From Eimeria necatrix (Eukaryota; Apicomplexa; Conoidasida; Eucoccidiorida; Eimeriidae), in the NCBI RefSeq assembly GCF_000499385.1, contig NW_013655000.1, forward strand, positions 124,001-188,000: a stretch of 64,000 nt of DNA, given 5' to 3'. The notes below the pieces were generated by a model. The model was not told where the DNA came from and searched no databases. It saw nothing but the letters and a program-made list of their open reading frames with translations. Positions 1 through 11,347 of this stretch are shown piece after piece (the first letter of the stretch is position 1; each line of letters opens with the position of its first letter). The translations under genes were made by a program, and so were the position numbers.

Positions 1-131
1 ACTAACAAAGGCGCTTCTACAAGCACTCTTTATGTAAAAAATAGGATCATAGTTCCTTGTTTGTTTGCCAGTCCCTAAGACTGTGCAAGTTGGGCCGCGT
101 ATGATCCTCTGTGATGCAGGGAAGTGCATAC

Positions 132-3100
132 TAGCTGCTTTCAAAAGGAATCGCCGTGTTACGCTCATACGCTCAAGCGGAGCCCGTAAAAATATTGACG
201 TGGAAAGGCCCAACAGTGTGTAAAGCCTTTGCACAGCTTGACAGAGGGAGGGAAAAGCTCACATCCTGCGGACAGCAAGGCAGCATCTTAGGTGGGTGAC
301 GACTCGTTTCAAACAAGTCCTACCGTGGGAAGACACTAGTATACAAGTTCCAGAAATCTAATTATGAAATAAAGCTGAAGATTGCGTGTTGCAGCATATT
401 CTTGGGTGCACCTGATTTGCGCGAATCCTCGTAGTTCGCGCAATACACTATATCCGCAGTATGGTTCAGCAACGAAATCTTGATAGGTAATCAAACGTTC
501 ACGTTATCACAGCTACCTGAAAAAGCTGAGCAGTGACCTGCAAATGGAAAAGCGCATGGCAGGATGCTCTCTGCAAAATGATCTGTGGCACTGGTACACA
601 TGCGAAGCTCTGCATTATTTCTAATCATCTGCTACCAATGCGAGACCATGCAACATCCTCATATTCCTCAGCCTTCTTGGGCACTAACCGTCTGTTTCCA
701 AATCGCATGATCGCGACCTTGCTCTGTAGCGAACACTTGCATGCTGAACAAGCTGTGCTTTGCCCTTACTGATTCACAGATAAGAAATACTCTAAATGGC
801 ACTGCAGGGAAGAAACTCCACTGCAGTCGAGGCACGTAGCAGCCAGTGTATAGCGTCAGCCAAACGAAACACACAATCTGATGTTTTGAAGTCGTTGTTT
901 GGGTGGCCTGCACTATACAGGGAACGGCACTTCTCCAAGACTGCTGGAGGCAGTATATTGCTGCGCGTAGACTAAATTTCACAGGTGATATCAGTCGTGT
1001 AACGATATGCATGCATTACCGGAAAGTTCAGGTGAATTTTCAATTTCCGTAAAAAAAGTGATCAGAATCCGATGACAAACTCACCTCCTGCATATCAGAA
1101 CGCAAAAGGACAAGAGAGCACTGGTAATTCTTGCGCCGCGGGCCGACCTAAAGATTGGGTGTGAAGACAACGGGAACGGACCACTACCGCCGACAAAAAC
1201 TTACCTTCTGGCATTCAAGTGTCCGCAGTCCAGATATTATCGCAATGCAACGAATCATGAGATACGTCAGCTTTTCCCCAAAAATAAAGACGGTAACAAA
1301 CAAAAAAAGAACGAAAACCCATAAACGTTGCCAGTAATTAAACTGGACGTAACCTACTCCCTAGTTTGAAAGTATTTTCACGCCAGCAAGAAACATTGCA
1401 ACAGTCAACTCCGCCGAGTGACAATCGTGGAATGCAATAAAAGGATGCACTGTAGCAGAAAAATGCAGCGAAAATGGCGACAGGAATACGCTCCGAGAAA
1501 TATCTGCTGAGCTACTTTTCTGGAACCCACCAACTGAGTCCCACAAAGGTGTCTCCGAAGCCGTTGCATCGAGGGATTGGTTAGGAAAAGGAGCTTGCGA
1601 ACGGCCAAGCAGCTTCATTAAAGTTGAAGCGTCTATCTGGCGACGGCATACGCGGAAGCTGAAACTCACTTGCTACAGCAATTATGCTCATAGGCCACAA
1701 CTGCTGCAGCTAATTCTCGGCTGCACAGCGGCCACATAACGCGGAGCCTCAAACACAGGCGCTCTAAGCCAATGAGCTCAGTAAATTAAGCAAGCGGAAG
1801 CTCACTTCCTGCCGAAAGAGCCACAGCTCATATTACAGGGATGGCCATACGATGAGAAATACACTACGTCAGCGTTCGTGCATGTGGCAAAAACGTTGCG
1901 TCGAGCAATCCCCTGTGAGCAGTCTTGAACATACTACCTGAGTTTTGTATGCGTGAGGACGTAATATACCATTCTTACGTTTGGCATTTCCAGTTTGCAC
2001 GGTGGAACTTTCCTTATGAATCGAAAAACGGTCGGAGCAACGACCCACGTCCTGGAAAAAGAAAATTAGAGGCCGGCTGCTAGGCCCATTTGAAAGCCTC
2101 ACTCTAGCAAAAACCAAGTTCACGAGAACTTTTGCGTAATTCGTGTTATCCCGGTAGGCACGAAAACGCGCCTGTGACTCATCTAAAACCAGGCAGCTCC
2201 ACGTGGGGGAGGTCACTACATGCTTATTCCCCGTGTCTCAGCACCCCCAACCCTTTCTAACTGCATGTAAATTGTTCAGATCGCCCGCTCTTGTCAAAAA
2301 AAAAATCAGCACTCTTCTGGGTGTTGCCATTTCTCCTACTATGCACGTAGCATATTCAGACACAACATGTAGTCAACCACACACAATCTATTTTCGAGAA
2401 AGGGAGCCACGGAAGGAAACGCCAGAATTACCCGAAAGCGGCCCACGTGTCTACATGCGCGGTGCTTGCAAAAGCCGACGTCAGTGCTTTGAACTTAGTG
2501 TTCAACAACCATGACAGTCGCCACCAATCAATTTCATCCTCGGAAACTGCCAGCGCGCCTGCTTTCGCCATCTCGGCATTCTGGTAAAGTGTCAAAACGC
2601 ACATCCTGCAAGACCAGCGTAGGCCCATATATAGCTGGCTTCCTTCCTGCCTACTGACGTCGCTGAGTGCATGCATTGCCTTTAAAGTGCCATTACATCA
2701 CTGTATCAAACAATGGAGTGCTGGTCTGTTGGTATGCCTCAGGTCTATGAAACATGCTCCCCGGTGCATCTATAGGCATGCCGCATCACGTCAAGTCCTG
2801 AAAGTCGCCAGGGACGCGTTACGAAAGAAGCGTGCTGAGACACGACATACATACATTGGTTGCATGTCCACATATAGCAGCGCAGGGTTTCACTGTCTAT
2901 GCGGGCAAAATTTAGCCCCAGTTATGTTTACCAGGTCCCGCCATTCAACAAATGCATTCACAAACTAACCCTCTGTTGTTAGGTATGTGCATTCACGAGG
3001 CTAGGCTCAATTGAAATACGTGGCGTGATCGAAGTAGCAGCGAGTGATAAACTCAGCATCTGCCGACATTATATCTCAGCAGTGGTGCATCGGGATGCAT

Positions 3101-6100
3101 TCTAACGCCTTCTTCTAGGGTCATTCATCCTATGGACCATTCCGGCACAAAATGTACAGCACGCATTTCGGCCTCTTACAGTCTGTTATGCAAGGATGTC
3201 CAATCTGCATGCGGGTGACAGCTGTGCTTAGCCAGTAGCATAGATATCCCGCTCAACGTTCACAACCGTAATGCAGCGAGCCCATTGCAATTTGCCCTCA
3301 CCTAACCGTGGGACAGAGTTGGCTGCCCAGCAACGGAATCCACAACCAGCAAACAAAAACTGTTCACTGAGTATACGCCAACAAGTACAGCTTCCAAAAC
3401 CTCATGCGTCATGCAGTGGGCTCTCTTTCCACAGAACAATAATTCAGGTGCGACACTCTTAAAGATATTCAAACGATCACAAGCTCTCGGCAACTGCCGG
3501 CAATTGTCGAGCTCACTTTCTGGAAACCAGCATTCTTTGCTGCTGCCGCTAGCTCATGTACATTCCATAATATGACAAATACTTTCGTAATGCTGTAGAA
3601 AATCTGGAAATACTTTTTTACCTACGAACGTCTAGATCCTGAGCTGCTTAAAGTGAATGCACTGGTACGACGGCCCTGCGCGAAAAACATAGTTGTTCGA
3701 CACACTGTGTCGTCTACGAGGTGTTGTGTAATCTAAAACAGCGATACTCGGAACTTGGCAGCCTATACTGGTGCCGCAGGAACAACGAACTCCCTGAAGA
3801 GTTTGCGCTTGCGCCGGGTGTCCGCATGTGTTTAGAATACAGGGCGCGCGAGCATGCAGCCACAAGTGTGCCTGAGATCTGTGAGCTTCCGTACATGTGG
3901 CTGACTCACAAGCTTACATTATGCAAGGAGCCGTAGATGGACCTTTGTATACAGCGCCCATCGTGCTGATCTGAACAAAAACGCGGCCCGCAGCGTATTT
4001 CAAATTTGCTGGACTGAGAAAGTGCGCAAACGTGCAAACACAACGCGAAGGAATCTGCTATTGCGCCCGAAGTACTTCCTGTGAGAGCAGCACCACACCA
4101 AAATAGACGCGCACTGCTTTTTAACATAGGGGCATTGTACACAACTCAGCACGCACGAGGTAATGAAATCAATCTCGTATTTCCGATAATTTCCTCATCG
4201 CTGCACTAAGAAACGCGGGCCTGAGCCTGCCGCTGCAGCGGAAAACGGGAACAGGAAGCTAGCACTCAATGCTACGCTTCAGCTAAGATCAACGAACTTG
4301 CTGGAAAAAATAAAGAGCAGAGCACTGTACTATGGCGAATGTCGAACATTAAACAAATTCGGGAGTCGTCGACAGTATCTGCATACGCACACACATCAGT
4401 TCAACCAATATATGCAGCTTTCGTCTATCATCCGCTGAGTGCTGCATCTCTTCTGCATCTCTCAGCAAAGATTTAGCAAAACACTTTGCTGCAAGCACCG
4501 CACTATCTACGTTTTTAGCTGATTACCAGGTATTCTCCAGCTTTGGATGCGTGTTGCCTGCCAGCAGAGATAGCTTAGCTGGAAGCAACCCTGCATAAGC
4601 GCGTTTGGCATCATTGATATAGACTCGCGTAACAGCGACTATGCCAGCATGCGCACAAAGTCGAGCAAGCATTACTATTCACTGGAGCAGTATCGGAGCG
4701 AGAGGGCTCTGGAGCAGAAGTTCCCCCTTTGTCAACAACCGCGAGCTTTGACGTACTAGCTGGATGCACAGCAGTTGCATTGGCTGAGAAGCTGCTTCTC
4801 AAAACGAGTTATCTCAAGATTTGTGCTGAACGTCTCAGAAAAGGAACTGCAACCGAGTTGGGCGTTTCGTCGGTGCAGTGTGAACATACGGCCTTCAACA
4901 ATGGGCGCATCAAGGGACCGCCTGCTCGCACAATGTAAGATCAGACTACAACGGGGGATATTCTTGCAAATTATTCTGGTTGGACGTTTTCTCTAGACCG
5001 ATGAGTAGCGTGCTCATGAAGAGAGAACCCTCTAACGAGACTAAACTCACGTTCTGGAGGCGCGGTCAGAAGGCTAAAAGATCAGCGGCATGGATTCTTG
5101 ACTCACGCTACAATAAGACAAAACTTAATCAGAACTGATGAGCGGTGGAGCAAAGTGCTTTCGGCTATCTATGACATACAGTACCTGTCAAAGAAGTTGT
5201 GCACGTTTACATCAGGTGGCGTAACGCACCGCCTGACAATGCATAAAATGCATTTTTGGCACAAAACGCCTATTGTTCTGCTCTACCTTCTCATGTCGTA
5301 ACTCCTGAAATGTAGTTCACTCCAGAACCGCGGCATCTCCAAAGAGCAGCGAATTGCACAATGGCTGAAAGCATCACCTGGAATAGTCGTTATGCGTCGC
5401 CCTAAACGCACTAGCTGGTCCGTCGGAAAAAGCAGCGCCTACGAAGCACAATGCACTTCGAACTACTTCCTGGACATCTGATTCATTTCCCACTTTCTTG
5501 TTGCTTGCAGTACTACGCGAATTTGTCAGGGATTGACACTAAATCTCACCGCCTGTGGTATAGAATCCGCCCTCGGTGACCCGCAAAGGGAGATACAAAC
5601 ATCGTGAATGCGTATTCCACAAATTTTCTCATATCAAATGGCTTGAGAGCTGGACCCCAGGTGTTGCGCTGTTCCTCAAATGAAGCAGGTATCACTTTCC
5701 ATAGACTGTCACGGCGCACACTGCTAAAGCCTTATGGGCACAATCCAATTCCTCAAAAAGATTTCGATGCCTGAAGCATGTGGCAGGTAATTATGCTGTC
5801 AATCAACGCACTTTCTTATTGCATCACTAACTATGCGGCAATGCCACCCGGAGTCATCCTCTTCTTAGAAGATAATTTTAAACTTGTGTGCTCGGGTTGG
5901 AAGAGCTGGCCCGCAACTTCCAGAAATATGCGATGGACTTCGCAGGATATCCCTAATAGCTGCGCCAAACTCGCCGTGAAGAACGTTCTTTTCAGCTCAC
6001 AAGCTACACATGCAGGTAGTTGAAAATGGCAGACCCAGGTGATGCGGTAGTCTTTGCAATTATTACAACGAGCGAGGATCCAGCGGCCTTCAGCGCGTCA

Positions 6101-9100
6101 CCCGCATATCCAAGCTGCATGAAAAGATGAATGATCCTGCTGTTTCGCAGCGATATAGCATTTTCTTCTTGTGAGAAAACGCGCGGCATGCCGGGACGTA
6201 CGTCCTTAGAAATCACCAAATATTGCAGCCTGACATAAACCTTGCTTCGAACACATCTCAATTTCATCTTTAGTAGACGCACGTTCGTTGCTTCAGTGAG
6301 CCTAAGCATTTCAGTAGCAACTCAAGAACGCCGGAGTCGTATACAGGTGCCCTCAAGTGTTGATGTTTAGAAATTCTGCTCCCAAACTCACTGCCTGTGC
6401 ACGGCAGCAGCGCCCGTCATTATGTTTCAAGTTTCACTGTTTTGATAGATATCCCACCAACACCGCCGTTTACATGGCTCATGACACCAGCGGCCCACAA
6501 GTTATTACGCCTCCCAAGCTGCCATGAATACCTAAAGGCACACACTTCCACAGCATTGCACGCTATATACAAACGCACGTTCTATGCCAACGACGCCTCA
6601 AAGAAACGGAAAACGAAAAACATCGACCTATTTTTGATATGAACATCAGCTCCACGAAATTTGTAATTCCCCAACTCAACTGACAAGGCACGCACTCGCT
6701 GAGCTCCATCCAAGCATAACGCCTAGATCCTCACGCCCAACCTCTGAAGGCGACTACATAAACCATAAGACGAGACCAGCCAGCTTCCAACATCGTCGTC
6801 TTTCCGATGTTGTCCCACAGCCGCGATGCACACAAAGCAGGGGTATATAACGATTGCATCGATATATTCTCAGAGGTGCAAAGTCTTCTTTCGCTTCAAT
6901 CCAGCACGTCGGAATTACTTTCTGTAAGTAGCAATCAAGCTCCGGCGCATTAAGACCGAGCTGTCAGTCTCGCGAAAAGCAGATCACGAAAAGCAAGCAC
7001 AATTCCCCATTGGAGTGCGCGTTTTGCGGAGCTAGAGGCCCGAAGCACGTGCAGCACTAGCAATGCACATGCTGGCGAAAAGTCTAGGCTGAGGCTTTCA
7101 AAGTGTCATACAGCTATATCGAGTGTACACTGCTGCCCAGGAGTACTGCACCATGGGCTGTTCTAACGGACGGACTTCCTGCGTGCAACAGACAATGAAA
7201 ATAGCATCATTCGTAGGACACACTGATAAGCAATTGCAGCTGAGGCTTTAAAAAGCCCAACAAAGTAGCACGTACTAAACGTCCGAAGAAAAATCCGCCA
7301 TTCACACATATTTTCATCAGCTAGCAGATGCACTCAATCTGGGACTTTTCGCCACAAATGGAAGATTCTATCCCGCCAATAGATCTCATGCGTTAGGGGT
7401 ACTCAGACTAACCAGCTAAGTCGCAACAGGAGAATTCAAAGCACTTCTGGACACTCCTCAGCACGTCAGGACAAAGAAAAGTGCTTAATGGCTGCCACAG
7501 GCAACGTCATCCGTAGCAACTGAGTGCATGCTTTGCACACAACTTTGAGTCGATATGCTGTGCTGCAGTCCTGCCTGTGATCCAGCTAGCGAATTGGCGG
7601 CTTGACAAGGCTCAATTGCTATAAAGTGCGCAAAAATATTGCAGGACAGTGGCAAATATCAAGACAACCCAGTTTTACACACGGCAGACGCTTTGCACGA
7701 GACATACTTCCTATGCAAGCGACACGTTGAGTATAAGGGAAGAACTAAAACATCTGCCACATAACACCTGTCCATCTTTACCACGGCCAACAGCACTGAT
7801 ATACTGAGTGCTTTCATCCCTGATATGCACGAAACTGCGGTGCAGCCTTTGGCATCTAGAAAATTTCAACACGGAAAGGAGGCAAGCAAGAATAGTCTAC
7901 AGCAAAACGCTGACTACTAAGATATAGGTCTGAACTGGAAACCTACTGACTGCATTGCACGAGATCGAAACACGAAGAGCAGCGAACACTTTCCCATGCA
8001 GCCTCAAACTTCATGCTGGTCGAAGCAACGGCTGCTACTCTGTCAGAAGGACAGAATAGGAACACGAAATGTGGTGGCCACACGAACTGCAGCACTTTTC
8101 TGAAAGCAAGTCTGCCGTTTGAATGGACTATACCGGGCCCAAGCAATCTATCACTAAACTGACAATCTGCATTGTAGCAAACTCTTGCCTTTTCACCTTT
8201 GTCAGACCGATAGAGTCAACCGCATGCTGATAGATGAACAAGGCTACGCAACAGTTACACTGACAGGGCAAAAACGCAGTAGAGTGCAGTAGGACCATAT
8301 TATTGCCCCAAAGCATGTGACCTGTAACCACCACTGCTACGAACACTTTCCCAAAGGCATTCCTAAACTAGCATTCAACAACGACGGCAGAAGCCTGAAG
8401 CCACATTTAAGGCGCGAAAACGTTTATTACAACGCACATAATTGCGACATACTGAAATGTGAAGGGTTAAATGGCACTGGAACGCTGTAAAAAGGATTCG
8501 CGCTAGATAATGATGCAGGAAAAAGTTCAGGGCAGCATACTGTCTACACACGGACGAAATAATACAGCATTAGGCGGCAAATTGCCATACCCAAAATGCA
8601 TTTGCAAACTGCAGTACCTGGACATGAATCGAATCCAGACAAGCACTACTACTGCTTGCCAGACATCTGCAGTCTAAGGTTTTAACTCCTGGGAACACCT
8701 CCAAGAGCTGGAAACATACAGACACGTATGTGCATGGCTTGAAAGCCGTTCTGATCCGCTCTTCAGCTTTTTAAATATGGCTATGCAATATGCTGAATTT
8801 TAAGTTGTCACGTAGACAACAGCGCAGTTTCGACGTTGAGGCAAAAACTATCCAAAAATGGCGCGTCCAACTAAACAGCGCATCCAGTGTGACCCATCAG
8901 AATTGCACGTACCGGATACAGCTGCGATTTGAAAGCAGGTTGAGATCACCCCTGACCGAATTTGCCCTCACAGGCTTACCATCTGCACCTGGAATGCGTT
9001 GGTGCATCGCGAATCGCCAAAATTTACTTGAGCCATCAGTTTTCTAAGCACACCCAAGTTACGCCATTTCAAGGCACAAGGATAACAACTCAAAAGCAAA

Positions 9101-9832
9101 CGCACGCTCTTTGGGACAAAAAAATGCACGATCGCGTCCATTAATTGAGTAGCAATGGAACCAAGCCCAACGCTAGTATCTATGAAAGCAAGCCTAGGTC
9201 TTGAATATTCCAGACACTCTCAGTGCACGTTCTTCACACTCACCCACACTCAAACATTCACCTGGTAGTGCCATAGGACACTAAGACCAATATTACGGCT
9301 GACGCAATGCAAAAGGTACGAATTCCTGTGTGCACATTTAGGCCTTCGCATACAGCAACTAAGAAAGTCCGCAATGCATTTCTACAATTTGTGAAGAGTT
9401 GCGCACCATTTTTTCCAGATTAAGATATGCTGATCGTAATCGCGCGAGTGTTCGAAACGCCGCCCGCATTCAGGTCGTTGTGCACAAAACCAGCCACGCT
9501 ATCACTCCATGCTTTTGACGCAGGCAACCTCACCAGTTGGCTCAAAGAACTTGCGTCCTTCGTCCGAAGCACTTGTTTGCAGTAATCGATTATAAAGAAG
9601 GCGGCTAGTCTTATTCCTACTGAGGTCATATGCATGCTTGCCCAGCAGTCCTCCAAACGCACCTGCTGTGTTTTGCAAGGAAATACTACTGGAGCCTGCC
9701 TCAGGATGGCGGAACACCGTCAGATGAGTGCTAGCATGTAGTCCCCTTCTCCAATGCAATTCTCAGGTCCCAGCGTCCATGAAATAACACCAATGGCAAC
9801 TCAGATTGTCCGTCTGGCAAGCTCACCCTCTT
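132..9832 (-). other. Array of about 40 candidate 3-nt microexons (YAG, three bases, GTNNGT)
   Basis: The minus strand carries the arrangement YAG, exactly three bases, GTNNG(T) again and again. First base of each triplet (plus coordinate) with minus-strand codon, in transcription order: 9827 AGG, 9663 CAG, 9106 AGC, 8980 ATG, 8541 ACA, 8164 ATT, 8084 TTC, 7947 TCA, 7708 GAA, 7413 CTG, 7176 GAA, 6696 CGA, 6579 AAC, 6392 GCA, 6001 CTT, 5550 GCG, 5412 CTA, 5230 GCG, 5051 AAC, 4757 CTA, 4504 ATA, 4298 CAA, 3910 CTT, 3791 GGA, 3517 AAA, 3180 ACT, 2970 AGG, 2603 GAT, 2385 ATT, 2049 GAC, 1935 GTA, 1806 GAA, 1670 CAA, 1531 TTG, 1358 GGA, 1205 AAG, 1085 GAG, 875 ATT, 689 ACG, 263 GAT, 132 CTA. Sites 9827, 9106 and 3910 use AAG acceptors. 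Weaker candidates are 7069 CAT, 6919 AAA, 5828 TTA and 4076 GAA. Donors vary at +3/+4 (GTGAGT, GTGCGT, GTTAGT, GTATGT, GTACGT and others) but keep G at +5. Flanks share no longer homology, so this is not a tandem repeat. Splicing itself is inferred. Confidence 0.7.
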
Positions 9833-10296
9833 TGGCGGCATGAATCGCTTCGCAGTACCCTGTTAGGTATGCAATAAACGTGTGACCCAGCGTCTTTGCC
9901 TGCCAAAGACCAGAATCACTCATGCCGGTCTCGTTCTAACAGTACCCGTTATCTTCTCAGGGGTAACTGGCAGAAGACACTACGGCTGGGAGTGGCAAAG
10001 TCCATGAAACATGGGATTCATAAGGCATACGCCTAGGATTATCGCGCACATTGTCCTCTACCTCGAGAGTGATGTTCGCGTCAGGCAATCACCACAGTGA
10101 GCACATAAATTCGCGAGCTGCCCAGTCTTTGGAGTAAGCATTGGTTCCCCCGCTTCAACGTCGGCGTCACATATTAGTGAGACGGATGCGATACGCTTCC
10201 TTCATAATGACTCAACACTGGACGTGTCATCCATACTGCATTTAGGTAAAACTTCTCCATATACACACACTGATCATATTCATGATCAAACCCAGT

Positions 10297-10821
10297 TCAG
10301 TAAATTCCACGTACTTTCCTCATTAGGACGAACAGGCCGATAGACAGGAGAATTGCCAGCGCGATCAATCTACGATGGCTCTTCCTCCTGGTCAATCCCT
10401 CGTCAGCATTGCGCTTGAACGAGACATGCCTTTTCGATCCAGTGAAGCCTGCGGAGACTCGCACTGTTGTCGACGCCTCGTGGGAATGGTCGTAAAGCCG
10501 GGCCGTCGATTGCCGCTGTAGTGGCTCTTGCTCCGCTGGAGACTCCAAAGACTGCAAGGGGTCAGCCTCTGGTGAGTCTGGAGCTTCGGGTTCTGCATCT
10601 TCTACATCAGGGCTAGGCACTGCAGCATCCTGCTGAACTGCCGGGGTAGTTACTAAGACCTCCGCCTGGAGCTCGAGCGGAGCTACTGCATGCGCATCCT
10701 CTGAGCCAGAGACAGTTACTGAGACAAACGCCAACGCAGCTAGGAGCAGGAGCTGCCCTAGCCAAGCGAGGCCTCCTGCGCGTTGACCGGCCCGAAAGCC
10801 CTGCTGCAAAGTTGAGGCCAT
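10297..10821 (-). CDS. Small membrane protein with signal anchor and C-terminal TM; likely exon 1 of a microexon gene
   Basis: The reading frame starts at ATG 10821 and stays open for 174 codons to a stop at 10297-10299. The N-terminus has a hydrophobic stretch (about residues 18-37, GQLLLLAALAFVSVTV) fitting a signal peptide or signal anchor. A long acidic, Pro/Glu/Ala-rich linker follows, then basic residues (RRKSHRR) and a second hydrophobic segment (LIALAILLSIGLFVLM) almost at the C-terminus. The frame also extends upstream of this ATG, but those residues look like leader sequence and the chosen ATG sits directly before the signal. I do not recognise the family. A 5' splice consensus GTACGT occurs in phase 0 after codon 169 (exon end at 10315). 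The stop codon may therefore be intronic and the protein may continue into the single-codon exons downstream. Confidence 0.6.
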   Translation of the reverse strand: MASTLQQGFRAGQRAGGLAWLGQLLLLAALAFVSVTVSGSEDAHAVAPLELQAEVLVTTPAVQQDAAVPSPDVEDAEPEAPDSPEADPLQSLESPAEQEPLQRQSTARLYDHSHEASTTVRVSAGFTGSKRHVSFKRNADEGLTRRKSHRRLIALAILLSIGLFVLMRKVRGIY

Positions 10822-11312
10822 TGTGTTTTGGAGGATAAGGGAGGCCTTGTACAAGAACTTGAATGTCAAAACTTCTAGTTTGCAGTAACTGTTTGCGGAC
10901 AAACGTTTATGCAGAATCATCCCTGTGCGTTGCACCTTGGCATCGTGTGCGCCCCAGACTGTAGGTCTGCCCCACCAACCGCACATCACGCAAAGGTAGC
11001 GGGTTGCAGCCTATGCGTAAATCTGCCATCTTAATAAAGAAGGAGTTCTGTTCATTTATAATATATGGTTCATAGGTGCCTAAATGCGCTATTTTGTCTT
11101 GTGAGCCTTCCGCAAGCCAGTGTGCTCGATATCTTCGCAGAGCAGAAATACTGTGGCGTTTCTGCGAGTTGATGTTGACGCGTCTGCTTGACCTAGTTTC
11201 TGAAGCTATAGCATTCAAATAGAGTTTTGGGTGTACTGGCATAAGTTACTCACCAAATAATTAATGTCTTTTTAGTCCATGCGCGGACTAACTCGCCCGA
11301 GCTGCAAGTAGC

Positions 11313-11347
11313 ACGGCCCACAAGCTAGGCAGGGCCTGTGGGCCCGT
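11313..11347. repeat. GC-rich hairpin
   Basis: ACGGCCCACA at 11313 is followed 15 bases later by TGTGGGCCCGT ending at 11347. The two arms are complementary apart from one bulged base. It lies about 500 bp upstream of the minus-strand membrane-protein ATG. A role as a structured 5' leader is possible but not supported by anything else. Confidence 0.35.

Noticed and set aside
2894..2896. ACA triplet with TAG acceptor and GTGAAA donor
   Set aside because: The donor is weak and it lies only 76 bp from the stronger 2970 site.
5467..5469. GAA triplet with CAG acceptor and GTAGTT donor
   Set aside because: It lacks G at donor +5 and sits only 55 and 83 bp from two stronger sites, too close for introns. 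Kept out of the array.
7944..7946. Triplet TAG between CAG and GTTTCC
   Set aside because: The donor is weak and it overlaps the stronger site at 7947 in a different register.
1..10000. Several sites where YAG and GT are directly joined or lie 1, 2 or 4 bases apart (for example 3298, 5102, 5375)
   Set aside because: These look like recursive-splicing points, but each spacing class is about as frequent as chance allows. Only the 3-base class is enriched.
1..10000. The array as a diverged tandem repeat or satellite
   Set aside because: Beyond the splice-like core, the flanks of different copies share no alignable sequence, and the spacing is variable rather than periodic.
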